From Ectocarpus siliculosus (lineage: Eukaryota; Sar; Phaeophyceae; Ectocarpales; Ectocarpaceae): a DNA stretch of 64,000 bases. Location of the stretch: the NCBI GenBank assembly GCA_000310025.1, contig FN649741.1:3833061-3897060 (forward strand). Direction: 5' to 3'. The notes under the pieces were generated by a model, which saw only the letters and a program-made list of their open reading frames with translations, was not told where the DNA came from and did no database searches. Shown piece after piece: positions 22,535 to 33,408 of the stretch (within the stretch, counting starts at the first letter, position 1; each line of letters opens with the position of its first letter). Position numbers and translations under genes: made by a program.

Positions 22535-25500
22535 CGCGTTGTAGTGGGACGGGCTTCTCGGCCTCCTACCCAACACCGAGAGCGCGCGCGTGAGAGCATT
22601 CTTGAGGGAGAACGACCGGAAGCTTGCGCTGGGGAGCCGCCTGCTGCAGCGAGCGGTGGTTTCGAAGGTAAAAAGAGAACAACGTCTTCTCTACACGCAA
22701 AGCAAGTGAACTGAAGATACGCGAGGTAGTCCAGGCCTACGTATGCCCTCTGGGATGGATCGTGGCATCTTCGCAATACATGTGTGTGCAACGTGAAATC
22801 GTGCTTCTCCTTTCTGGTTCACTGCCGTGGTGCGAAGGGTTTGTTGATGCAGCAGCAACAAGTAGAAATACGGCAAGAGCAGTGGCCACCAATGATGACA
22901 TGACGGCTGAGTTTTCTCTCTCGCTTCGGCTATTGCTTGGCATGCCACAGCACCACACACCGCCCCAAGAATTCGTGCTCAATCCTTTTCCTGTAGTCCT
23001 GCCTATTTCTCAGCCTCTGTCTTCTGTCTACGTGGTTCTCTCTCTATTTCAATCTACCCATCTCTACCCATCATAATTATCTATGTATCTATCTCTACCT
23101 ACCGTATGTGTTGTGCACATGTATCTTATCCCCTGTCGTCTTCTCGCACTCTCTTAATCTCCACTCGCAGGTTTTCGGCCTGGAATTTCACGAGATCGAC
23201 ATCCGGCGTACATCTGAGGTGGGGCAAACGAGAAAATTCATCAGGAACGAATGGGATGAACTCACGGTCTTGAAGAAGTTATCTATACACGACGAGATGT
23301 CAACCACAACATTCGCTGCTGCATGAGAGAAGGGTGACCCGCTTGAAGTGTTTCATCAGTGGGTGTGGAGACCAGTCGTGTTCTGGTCGCGCGCGCCGGC
23401 GACAGCGGCAGCAGTAGTACCAGCAGTACCAGCGACGTCGAACGTTCGGGCCATTTGTATTGTTGTAGTGATTCGGGGAGAGAGCCCTTCTCCAAGCTCG
23501 AAACAGGCTTCGTCCCTCTTGTTTTCGGTTGCTCTTTGTTGCTTGTTGGCGTGAAATATTTCGACTGCGTGGTGCATATTGTCACACACGGTTGGAGCAT
23601 TCGGTATGTGCGTTGTGGCGCATGTCATGGTACGTGTCATACCGCCTGCTTCTTTATCCCCTGACGTCATCCTTTCGGCAAACGAAAATGCTTGTTTAGT
23701 TTGATGCACCGAGCACCCTCGCCTCGTCCCAACATTTTGTAGCATCCCACGCCTTCTTGAGCTTCCACAAGTACGTACTCGCACCCACGCCGCCGCACGT
23801 TGAAACGACCCTCGTCGCCTCGTCCGCACACCGTCTGCCGCGCTCGAAACAAAAAAAAAGAGCAAGCCTTTCTTCGCCGGCGTGGTGAAGGCTATCAACG
23901 ATGGCTCCGTGTCGCCTCTGCTCAAGAACTGGAATTTCAACGTCTCTCACCACGGGAAGTACGTCGCTATCGCTTCGGAACCCGCGTGTCTGGTAAGGGA
24001 GGGGGGGGAGGTCGGGCACACGACAATCAGCGGGGGCGGGGTGTATTTTTTTTTGCCGAAATGCTTGCTGCGCTGTAGTGGAAGAAGACGTTGAACAGGC
24101 GCGGGTATTTGGCTGTGCCACGAATATCGAGGGTTGCTACAGTAATTTTATACACGGTGTGTGCCGTACTCATGTACACCATGACACTGCTGTGTGATTC
24201 GCCCCCACACCTATTTTTCCCCCTTGAGTTATATGTAGCGAGAGATGATGGAATATTGTGGGGTTGACCTCCGATGTGGTGGTATTATTAGTAGTTGATT
24301 CAGAGATCGATCTGACTCCTTTCGGTACATGTTTGACATTTCAGCCGGGTTCAGTCACACAGGACCCCCTGGCTTGCCATAGATCATTTGCTCGGGAAGG
24401 GTTTAACAGTCCCTTCCTGCAGTCCCTTTCTGTATGGTTGTGTATGCCCACGAATTTATCGCTCTCCACTGCACGATTGTGAATCATGATAAGTTGTTCA
24501 CTCCCTAGAGAAATTCGAGCCCACAACCTACCACTAAATAACAGGTTCGAGAGTTTCCCCGAACGACCACCGGGGCCGGTGTACAAAACAAACGCTATAC
24601 TCTGCATCTGGAACAATTTCAGCACCAACAACACATTATGTTTTCACGTTATGGTACCAATAACAGCTTTGTCAATGAAAACAACAATTGGCACAACAAC
24701 AACAGCGATAACGATAACCCCCAAACCCGATGCGCATTTTTTTTTCTTTTTTTTTGTCTTCACTTCAAATCAGCGCTCACAGCACTAGCGCCGTTTTACT
24801 CCAACCCGTGGTCACAAAGAAAAGCCCCTCTCTACCCTCCCCTCCTGCGGTAATTTGCCTTCGATTTTTAATGCGAGAAGAGTTCATATGTTCGCTGGAA
24901 ACAACACAAGTCATCCCGCCGGGGGGGTTTTCCGCCTTGTCCGTGCCGTCACCCGCTCAGGTTCCACCTTGTCTCTTTTTCGCCTCGCGTACCCCTTGAA
25001 ATTGTACAGTGCGGGGTGGACGTCGTGGACACAAACCGGCGAGCAAATGAACAAGGTCCCGCGGAAGATTACCTGCAGTACTTCACAGGCCACTTCACGG
25101 ACGATGAGTGGACAACCATCAAAAGGTGAGTGGGATGGGATGGACGTGAACCCCACTACAGTACTAGATAGGGGGGGGTAATGAGCCGCGGGTGACGACT
25201 CAATACCTTGCAGTAGTCTATCTGCGATGCTGTAAAAGGTGCGAGACACTCCGCGTTCCAGGCAGCAACGCAGCAACCCAGTACGCGCAATTCAGGCATT
25301 CACAGTATATACTTTGCGGAATAATATTCGAACGGATCTTCCACGACCTTGTATCCGCTCCGGCTGGAAGTTTGTTGGCAATATGTTGCTCCAAATCAAC
25401 AGCGGAGGAACATGCTCGCCTCGCAACAAACAGCAGTACCTCCGAGCTGTACCTCCAACGATCGGCACCTAACATAGCAGCACTGACACAGACACAAATG

Positions 25501-28500
25501 AACATAGGTATTGCATAGCTTACACAAATGCACTTGTAATGCTGCTGCTTGCTGTAATGGTAATGACTCCCATCTCTCTTACTTACTTCTATCCGGCAGT
25601 GCATGCATGCGGGAAAAACGCCATGGATGGCGTTGGGCACCAAAAAGACTCTCTGTTTTTTTGCCCCTTGGACATCAGCAGTTTTATTTCCCGGTGACCC
25701 CTCCTGACACACGAAAGTAACAGGGATAACAAAAGTATCCGCCACGAGCTGTGTCCATGCTCTGTCTTGTGTGGAGATTAACACCGACGAGGAGGCTGTA
25801 GTACGCTCAGAAACGCGAGCGTTTGGCACAGTATGCAAAAAAAAAAAACGCCGAGTCTGTCTCTGCTGGGATCATCAGCGTCCGTAGTTTTTTTGCCCCA
25901 GGCGCGAAGGTTTCGTTTTCCGATGGTCCCTCTCCCCACGCGCCAAGGCAACAGCACAGCAGTGGCGATGACATCCGCCACGAACTGTGTGTGTGGCTCC
26001 CTTCCCTAGTCAATGCGCTCTTGCCCCCCCAGCGGTGTTGCGTGTTTATTTACCTTACTGAGTGCTTCCTCTGTGTCCCCCGGGTTGGAAACCGACCAAC
26101 TACCTGCGTGTGTGTGTACAGCTCTCCGCTTTGGGGTTCCTTTACCTCTCGTCGAACTCCCGGGGACGTTCGATGATTTTGGTAGCAAATGCGACTCAAG
26201 CACGGCCATCTGTTGTCAGAGCGCGATGAAACCGGTGTAACGGAGAGTGCCCTAAATAGATTCCTCCTCACAACCCAGCACATCGTAAATCGGTGCTCTA
26301 TTGACCTCGTTCTCGTCGAACAAAGGGAAAATTTTGACGTACGGTTCCCCGGGGGGTTTTGCGAAAGGGTCGATGGTTGAAAGAGCCCGATATTTAGAGC
26401 CTTTTTTCCCTCCTGGGGATGAAGGGAAAAAATGTCGCGCTTCGCGCTCCGCGGCTCATTATTAATTATGCGGAGTAGCTCGTCTGGGAAGAGTTTTTCG
26501 CGAGGTTGTCGAGATCCGAACGTGTTCTGGCTCGAATCGGAGTCGCGGCATCGTGTGCGACGAAAGACCAAGGGACACTGACGGCTTTTTCGGTTTCAGC
26601 GCACGCCAACGCTAGGTGTGCGAAGAATTTTAACATTTGAAGAAAGGCGAGAGTGCGGCGTCTCTCCCATGCCTGTGGTCACCGCGGGGAAGTCCGCGCG
26701 TGCTTTGCGGAAGCGGTGGTCGACTGGCGTAACCCCCCCCTGGTCCCTCTCTGTGCCGCAAAAATGGAGGGAACGATGAAAATCTTGCGCAACCGCCTTG
26801 GAAGTTTTGTCTCCTCTCATGAGCTTGTACATAATATATATACCGCACACACTGCGCCGTTCACCAAACGACACGTTGCGTTTATTGTTGGAAACTTTCC
26901 CCAAGTACATCGCTGTTTGTTGCATCGCCCCCCCACTGTGACCAAGCGAGTTTGTGTAGTAGATTCAAACATTGTTCTCGTACCCCTCCGCCTCCTTTAC
27001 TTGTACCTTCTTGTCAGTATTTGTCTTTATTTCTCTCTATCATGCGTTGGAGCGTCCTAGGGAGGACAGTTTCGGCGCAAACCTCCACACATATTAACGC
27101 TCCGTACCGCACTACTGACTACAAAAATACACTCGAAAGGTCTTCCATTTTGCTTTTCTTTCTTGTTGCCGCAGTCCGGCCGACGATATGAAAAAATTGC
27201 GGCGGTTCTACCTCCACTGGGGGCTAAAGGAGGCCTACGTCAAGGCCATCGGCCAGGGCCTAGGATACGACCTGCGGCGAGTCTCCTTCCTGCCGGGTGA
27301 CTGGGTCGACTGCTGGTTTAGCCTGCAGGAGAAGCAGCGACGGCCGCGAAGGTGTCCTTGCCCACGATCTCTCGCTGCCCTTGACCCTGCCACCTCTGGC
27401 GGACAACAGGTTGGCGGTTGTGGTGCCGTGGACGGCACCGATAGTGGTGCTGATGCAGACAGCGGCGATGACTGCGGCCGCGGCGGCGCCCGTGGCGGCG
27501 GCACCGGCGGTATTGGCGGTGTAGATCGGTCCTGCGGAGGTGATAGTAAGGTGCATAGCGCGGAGGACAAGGGCATCGAGGCAGAGAAAGTGTGGGCGCA
27601 CAGGAGAAACAAAGGCGACGTCGTTGGATGCGAAGGGCATGCTTCGAGTGGTGCAGATAGAGGTGCAGCAGAAGGTGGGGGAGGCGGCTTCTGGGGACGG
27701 GAGGGCAGCTTGGGGTGCACCTGCGCAGTGGGTGTTGTTACGGTTAAGGTGAGCTCTTTTTTTGACATGTTGTTGACGCCAACGGTGCTTCTGCAGCTGC
27801 TGTGCTGCTGCTGTGCTGCTGCTGCTGCTGCAGCTACTGGATGTTGGTGATTGTTGCCCGCGCTAGTTATTTTTTCGGTCTCTGTCTTCCGAATCATTAT
27901 CGTGATATATCAACGCGACGAGTATCAGTGTTGCCCGTCTGAATTTGATTTTTTGTAGGTGTTACTGCAGGCTGGAAATAAATAAATAGCTGAGTATATA
28001 TTCGAGTGAAAGGTGTGTAGGGTGACGGCATTCCTATTGAAAGACCACCACCCAACGGCGGATATCGCGGAACCGGCATGCACATGTCAAAGGTGCGAGA
28101 CGAAAAGAAGCAGGAGATTTGTTGGCTCTAGAGAAATTCACCGGTCACGCGTCCTTGTTGTTGTTGTTGTTTTTCTTCCGGTCCGTTCCGGTCTCTACTC
28201 AGTACCTCCTAACACCCGTACCGGTCGAATTGACACGGACACCTTCCGGCCACTGGCCAAGTACCAACAAAGTACATGGCAAAACAGAAATCGTGCGGAA
28301 AGGGAAATACCCCAAAAGGGTGTATGCACGTTTAGTAAAACACATTAACGTCAAGAAGTTCCAGGAGGGCGAGAACCCCCAATGCTTGGCGCACCGAGGT
28401 TTTGGGTAAGTGCCGTATGAGTGCTTTGTTTGTTGTATCGTTAGCAAGAAACAAGAAGATTTGACATTCAGTAGGATGCGACAGCGCAACAAAATACGAG

Positions 28501-31031
28501 GCTTTTTTTATCTGAAAAAGCCCGCAGACCCGACAGACGACAATGGAAGAATCATATCCGCACCTTGCCTCCGAAAAAAAAATCGCAAACACTAACTTCG
28601 CACATCTCCACCACAAAATGGACCGTAAAGAGCATATCCGCGCATTCTGTAGATATCCTCCGCTGAACTGCTGCCTGCGGCCTGAGGGGTGTTGGTTCCC
28701 ACACACCAACCGGACGAAAAAACAAAGTACACATGCGTTGCAATATGCTCAGTGCCCCGCGCTTCAAACTTCTCAGCAAGTCGCAGCTCACCCGCCCACC
28801 ACCTGTGCCTAGCGGAACGTGAATCTCATCCATCCCTGGACGAATTACCCGTGTGCATGTGTGCACGAAGTTAGATGTGCATGAAACAATCACACCATTC
28901 GGCTGCTGATGCAGTTCTGGCTGCCAGCGGACCGTGACATTCTACCTTGTGATGGTGGTGCGGCGTCCGACCCTGTTGGTTTCGATCTTTGCACACGTTG
29001 CCGTTCGGGTCAAACGTAATAGCCTGCTGTTTGTGTTGCAGAACCATGTTGTCGTCTAGGCGTTCTTGTGCTGCGTCCGGACTTCCACAAGGTTCTGCAA
29101 GACAAACAGCAGGCTATCGCGTTTGACCCGGACGGAAATTTCTGTACGGATCGCCACCATCAGGGTCGGACACGGACCGTAGGGAGTTTGTTCCTCCGAG
29201 CGAGAATATTACTCGGAGAGGAGACAGGAAAGACGGCAAGCCGGCGCGGAGGAGAGAAACAGCTAGCATGCTCGCACACACGGAATACGAATATCATCCG
29301 ATCTCTGAATAACACGTGTGTTGGATATCATATCGAAGAAATTTGGCTCGATATTTCGATATTTCGATGTCAATATCGATAAGTCAATAGATTGCCACGG
29401 AACCCCCGAAGCTGCATCAGTTTCTTCATATTTCTTGGTGGGTCGTATTTTTGTGAACGCCGTGAAGGAGGTGACAAGTTTCGTGCTATTTTGCGAATAG
29501 CGAGAACCGAAGCAGCGGTATAGATAGCAGCTGCAGCTAATTATCCAGTCTTTGTTTTCTCTCACTGTAAGGGCTTGGCCTACCGATATCGTATCGAATC
29601 GATTTGTCGAATCGACATCCAACACTACGTGTACGCGTGTGTGCATGAAGTTATATGTGCATGATGTGCACAGCAAAATCTGTCTGCTGCTGGTGAGAAT
29701 GCGGTTACTGCCGAGCGGACCCTGAGATTCCCTTTCTTCCGAAATTGTTCGAGAAGACACAAAGAGCGATGAAGACAGAAAACGTCGAGCCAGAGGCGAA
29801 AAACAGCACGCATGGTCGCACACTGGTGTATGCAGCATGCCTGGACCTTGGCGCACCGTACATGTATGCGCTTGCGTCATATCATGGCGTATTGGTGCTA
29901 GGTCGCGTTGGAAACTCACTCAGCCGACCCTGGAATATACTGAACTTTGAAATGAACACAAAACGTTGGATACAGCCTTGACCCAGCTAGGGTTTAGAGT
30001 AGTCACACACGTACCGCAGCAGCAGCGGCAGCAGCGGCGGCGCGTGAGGACACAAAACAGAATATGCAGGAGGCAGCAAACAACCGGTTATTTTTTTTAG
30101 CAATAGAAGGCCCTCCGGCTAATACCAGAAAAACCCTCTCCCGCGAGCAATCGTTGAAAGAAAAGGAATAAGGCTACCACTACTTGTACAGTACGCAAAA
30201 ACAGCATGTTGCGTACATGTAGCACCCCCATGGCAGCGAACATATAGCACCAGATGCTTAGGCAAGCGAGACCCCTCGTTCCTTTTGAGATGCGGGCAAG
30301 CTGCTGCTGCTGCTGCTGCTGCTGCGATTCTGTGTATTTGCACGATTGCGGCGCCGAGACCAAAGACACCCGCTCGTTAAAACAATGAATTGACAATTGT
30401 TTAATACTGCTGTTGCTGCGCACGGCACCATGAGCTGTTGCACGCACGCCAGAAAATCGCTCTCCGGACGGGCAGAACCAAGAGATTCGGCTCTTTCCTG
30501 CTACTGCGCGCGAAAGTTGATGAAACTTGGCGAGGGGTCATGATTTGCGATGCCCTACGAAGGCATACTCCAGATGTCGCGAGACGTGGGCCGTAGGTCG
30601 AGATCGGCTTTTAGACCCGGTCGGGCAAGGGATGGATGTCGGAATGACATGGGTACACTGAACTGTTAAAAGTAATAGTTCTAGGATGAGACTGAAGTTG
30701 ATTTTTTTGCGTGCGTTCACGACACCAGCGCTTGAACCCATCCCCCCGCACCACCGTTCCAACCACCTTCATGACGAAAAAGGTCGACAACGTGCTGCGA
30801 CCGGACTGGTCGTTCAAGGTGTTCTCCCTGCCGGACGGCTACGCCGCGTGCGTGGCGAGGGGACCTCCGTCCGCGTGCTCCCCCTCGGGCCAGGAGGCCG
30901 GAGTGATCTCTGATGCACACGCGTCCGAACGCGGACAGTCGCTGCCGCAGCTGCGGTTCCGAAAAGTCAGGCTGGAGGAGATTGTCCCGCCCGTGGCGGC
31001 GGCGAGGCTTTTTGGCGAGGGTCTATCGTAA
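21686..31031 (+). CDS. 4'-phosphopantetheinyl transferase (Sfp/AASDHPPT type), 7 exons, ~524 aa
   Basis: Exons 21686-21964, 22545-22667, 23171-23218, 23861-23992, 25010-25125, 27175-27748 and 30729-31031 join in phase to 525 codons including the stop. The enzyme transfers the phosphopantetheine arm from CoA to a Ser of carrier proteins (fatty-acid or polyketide synthases, aminoadipate reductase). Motifs in order: RWCLDVSEWELSADQ; ARVRAFLRENDRKLALGSRL; HEIDIRRTSESKPFF; NWNFNVSHHGKYVAIASEP; GVDVVD with the Mg2+-binding Asp; FTDDEWTTI; FYLHWGLKEAYVKAIGQGL with the catalytic Glu-Lys; and a C-terminal RPDWSFKVFSLPDGYAACVA. Most family members are 220-330 aa. The extra length is a Ser/Gly-rich N-terminus and a Gly/Ala/Asp-rich insertion in exon 6. 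All catalytic motifs are intact. Confidence 0.88.
22494..22535 (+). repeat. (CAA)n microsatellite next to the exon 2 acceptor of the transferase
   Basis: About 14 CAA units in intron 1, ending nine bases before the TGTAG|TGG acceptor of exon 2 (exon start 22545). The repeat takes the place where a polypyrimidine tract would be expected. Confidence 0.95.
23861..23992 (+). CDS. Transferase exon 4: P-pant transferase core motif
   Basis: Starts after an A-rich AAAAAAAAAG acceptor and reads SKPFFAG ... NWNFNVSHHGKYVAIASEPACL. The FNVSHHGxYVAxA block is the conserved motif before the GVDV metal site, which begins exon 5. The donor is CTG|GTAAGG and the phase is 0 on both sides. Confidence 0.9.
27175..27748 (+). 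CDS. Transferase exon 6: WxxKEAxxKA motif plus low-complexity insertion
   Basis: The first 50 codons hold PADDMKKLRRFYLHWGLKEA and YVKAIGQGLGYDLRRVSFLP, the Glu/Lys catalytic helix of the family. The remaining ~140 codons are rich in Gly, Asp, Ala and Ser and have no family equivalent. The end is GTTAAG|GTGAGC. The opposite strand of this low-complexity part is also open for 220 codons, which I regard as a composition artefact. Confidence 0.8.
28850..29735. repeat. Diverged direct repeats flanking a 45-bp-arm hairpin (transferase intron 6)
   Basis: Copies at 28850-28948 and 29632-29735 share a TGTGCA-rich start, GAAGTTA(G/T)ATGTGCATGA, a CTGCTG block and a GCGGACC(G/C)TGA block. Between them an imperfect hairpin has arms 29001-29045 and 29091-29135 with about 4 mismatches in 45. 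Weaker complementarity extends outward (CACCATCAGGGTCGG near 29157 against the 28950-28975 region). The arrangement suggests a non-autonomous element inside a longer duplicated sequence. Confidence 0.65.
30301..30324 (+). repeat. (CTG)n trinucleotide repeat
   Basis: Eight CTG units in intron 6 of the transferase. Similar CTG/CAG runs lie at 27797-27835, 43780-43801 and 47655-47678. Confidence 0.9.
30729..31031 (+). CDS. Transferase exon 7: C-terminal strand and stop
   Basis: Acceptor CACCAG|CGCTTG. Encodes RPDWSFKVFSLPDGYAACVA, which matches the W-x-F...H/Y-x-A-x-A end of Sfp-type enzymes, and finishes with LRFRKVRLEEIVPPVAAARL before TAA. Intron 6, at about 2980 bases, is the longest in the gene and holds the fold-back repeats listed separately. 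Confidence 0.8.
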   Translation, partial: RLNPSPRTTVPTTFMTKKVDNVLRPDWSFKVFSLPDGYAACVARGPPSACSPSGQEAGVISDAHASERGQSLPQLRFRKVRLEEIVPPVAAARLFGEGLS

Positions 31032-31199
31032 CTATAATTGGGGACCAGTCAGATGAATCCAGTTCCGGCACGGAACACTACGAACTGCAGGGTCCCCCGA
31101 GTTCCTTGAAATTGCACCCCCGTTGGCACGTCTCTCTTCGGAAAGCAAAAACCTCTCAAACGGACGCACAGGACAGGAAAACTGGAGAGGGATCTAGAT

Positions 31200-31702
31200 G
31201 CCTAGCACGCGTTCGTCGTCGATTCCCGCACCCAGCCCGCCCGCTGCAGCCCCCGGGCTAGGGAGCGGCGGGCACGGTCCTTGCGCTTTTGGCTACAACC
31301 GTCCCGCCGGTCCCAAACGCTGAATTGTTTTACGCGGCTTTGACCCCCGACGATGCCATCGAGCACGGCACAGACGGGGATGCCTCGAGTGAGTTCCGTG
31401 CTCACCTGGGGGAGCGTGTAGTGGCGGAGTGTGTCGTCCGCTTGGCCCACAGCGCAGGGCTCCTCAAGAAGGGGGATGGATGTGTCAACCTGCCTACAGT
31501 GGGGAAGCTGGAGGCGCGCGGGAGGGAATCGGGGCCCAGCGCAGGCGCCAGCATGGGCGCCCCGAACGGAGAGGAGCGCCAAGCAGCCTTCAATGGCCTG
31601 GGGTTTGATGCCATGCAACGGCTCTTGAGCGCATTTATGCTGGAGCAGCGCGAGGTAGCGGCCGGGCACGCGAGAGATGGGGCGGTGGGGCAACTCAGCT
31701 AG
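31200..31702 (+). pseudogene. Element ORF fragment (gag-like region of a tyrosine-recombinase element)
   Basis: From 31200 a frame opens MPSTRSSSIPAPSPPAAAPG. A second frame from about 31270 continues with TTVPPVPNAELFYAALTPDD, GERVVAECVVRLAHSAGLLK and AFNGLGFDAMQRLLSAFMLE before a stop at 31702. The shift between the two frames suggests an old frameshift. The same peptide end is encoded in reverse at 31940-32317. I do not recognise the domain. The link to the recombinase fragment downstream is from position only. Confidence 0.5.
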
Positions 31703-32132
31703 TAGCCGCTCCCGCACGGAACCGTGAGAATGACGAGGACGATGCGTTGTGCACCCAGCCTACGCGCAACAGTGAGGTGAGATCTTGCAGGCTGTTTGAA
31801 GAATATAATTTTTTTCCTTGGCTACGACCAGAGAGCAAAAGAACAAATCTATATTCTTCGAACAACAAGCAAGATCTCGCCTGCCTGTTGCGCGTAGGCT
31901 GGGTGCACAAGGCATCGTTCTCTTCATTCGCACGGTTCCGTGCGGGAGCGGCTACTGGCTGAGCTACTCCATCGCCCAATCTCTCGCGTACCCGGCCGCT
32001 ACCTCGCGCTGCGCCAGCATAAATGCGCTCAAGAGCCGTTGCATGGCATCAAAGCCCAGGCCATTGAAGGCTGCTTGGCGCTCCTTTCCGTTCGGGGCGC
32101 CCATGCTGGCGCCTGCGCTGGGCCCCGATTCG
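31526..32132. repeat. Near-perfect palindrome, ~282-bp arms, 42-bp loop
   Basis: Left arm 31526-31807 and right arm 31850-32132 are reverse complements with about 5-10% differences. The shared sequence includes CACCCAGCCTACGCGCAACA and the end of the element ORF. The right arm is fused directly to the recombinase fragment at 32158. Confidence 0.9.
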
Positions 32133-32157
32133 CTTCTCCGGGTTTGGTCTTTACGTC

Positions 32158-32570
32158 ATGTTTGGGAAGTGTCTGCGATCGTCCACTGACGTGGTGGTCG
32201 TCCCTCCCGATTTCCCGGGTCTCGCCGTTACGGAGTACATCGCGGCTGCCCACGAGGCAGCATGGGACCTACAGGCGGGGCACCTGTTTACGGAGGTCAA
32301 GTCCGACGGCAGCATAGGGGCGTTGCCTCTTACGGGTCCCCGCATGACGGCCGGCCTGCAAGGACATCTGCGGGCGGCGAACCTGTCGGACAAGTTCACC
32401 TTGCACTCCTTCCGGGTGGAGAGCTCCCTTACCCAATCGTTGTAGGGTACCGCGGTAGATGAAGTCATGAAACTACAGGCGGTTGGAAAACGACGCATAA
32501 ACAAGGTAGCGATTACGCATTGACTAACGTATGACCCGGCTTTTGCGCAGCGGTTTCGGCGTGTGCCCGG
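32158..32570 (+). pseudogene. Degenerate tyrosine recombinase (DIRS/Crypton-like), C-terminal part
   Basis: The open frame 32158-32445 encodes FPGLAVTEYIAAAHEAAWDL, then GALPLTGPRMTAGLQGHLRA and LTSDKF-like text leading into TLHSFRVESSLTQSL. The HSFR box is the conserved H-x-x-R of tyrosine recombinases. A TAG at 32443 interrupts it. The same frame continues GTAVDEVMKL, where active copies carry the helix before the catalytic Tyr. The N-terminal catalytic Arg box is missing, so this is a dead 3' fragment. Confidence 0.7.
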
Positions 32571-32668
32571 GGGTAATTTCAAGCAAGTAATGGGGTTGGT
32601 TCTGTTACCGGCTTGGCGTCGAAGCAGAGGTACTAGATACAACGGAAGTTTGGGTAGGTCCGCCAACC

Positions 32669-32908
32669 GGGCGGCAGGAGGCCTCATCCAATCCAACGCT
32701 TACATCAAGTGATCGACCAACGGTGTCAAAAATACTTCCTGTTTGGTTATCCTTTCCTTTTCACCACAATGATCATTTGCCTAGACATGTCGCCGCGGCG
32801 TCAACGTTGTACGCTGCGGCGAAATACCCCGGGTGAGGACCCCCTGCCGGGCGGCAGGAGGCTTCATCCAATCGCAACTTACATCAAGTGATCGACCAAC
32901 GGTGTCAA
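32669..32908. repeat. Split direct repeats, ~60 bp, 180 bp apart
   Basis: Copies 32669-32729 and 32849-32908 share GGGCGGCAGGAGGC, TCATCCAATC and ACATCAAGTGATCGACCAAC followed by GGTGTCAA. They follow the recombinase fragment, as the split direct repeats of tyrosine-recombinase elements often do. Confidence 0.85.
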
Positions 32909-33408
32909 GAACAACAGTAGGTGGGCCCTAGCTGTAGATTTGGATGTTTGGCGTGGTTTCCAAGTTGTGACGAGCGGGTGTTAGGCATGGCCAGCCAGCA
33001 GCGTTTTAGGTGACTCGCCGTCACGTCGGCACACACACGCAGCATAGTCTATACCGCATTTTTTATTTCGGTCGGAGTTAGACCGGGGCTACGTAGAGGA
33101 GTTGGCAAATGTACATGGACCGCCAACAATATCTCTCACCAGCGCGTGAAATTGTGTTGTACGCGGAACAGAACGTTTTCTCGCCGTACCTAGCTCTCTA
33201 CACCGCGAGGAGGGTGTGGCGAGACAGGACCAGTGCCATCAAACCGACCTTCAATGAACGCAGACCCCTTCAGGAAAAATAAATATCGCCATCTGATGAA
33301 CGCAGGTAGTTTGGTTTTCAAGTATTCTCAAACAATATCGCAACTCGTGCTAGATCTTTCTACCACCACTCCGTGCGAGGGTACTCCGACAGTGTCCCCG
33401 GGGTCGGT
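32909..33408. other. Intergenic stretch between the recombinase relic and the oxygenase 3' end
   Basis: No coding frame or repeat that I can support. It contains the 3' flank of the minus-strand oxygenase gene; no clear polyadenylation signal stands out. Confidence 0.5.

Noticed and set aside
27235-27897. 220-codon minus-strand open frame
   Set aside because: Antisense of the GC-rich exon 6 insertion of the transferase; Pro/Ala-rich composition and no motif.
28203-28405. Possible extra transferase exon (CTCAG acceptor, GG|GTAAGT donor, open frame YLLTPVPVELTRTPSGHW)
   Set aside because: Its 203 bases would shift the frame of exon 7, and it has no similarity to the enzyme family. Exon 6 joins exon 7 in phase without it.
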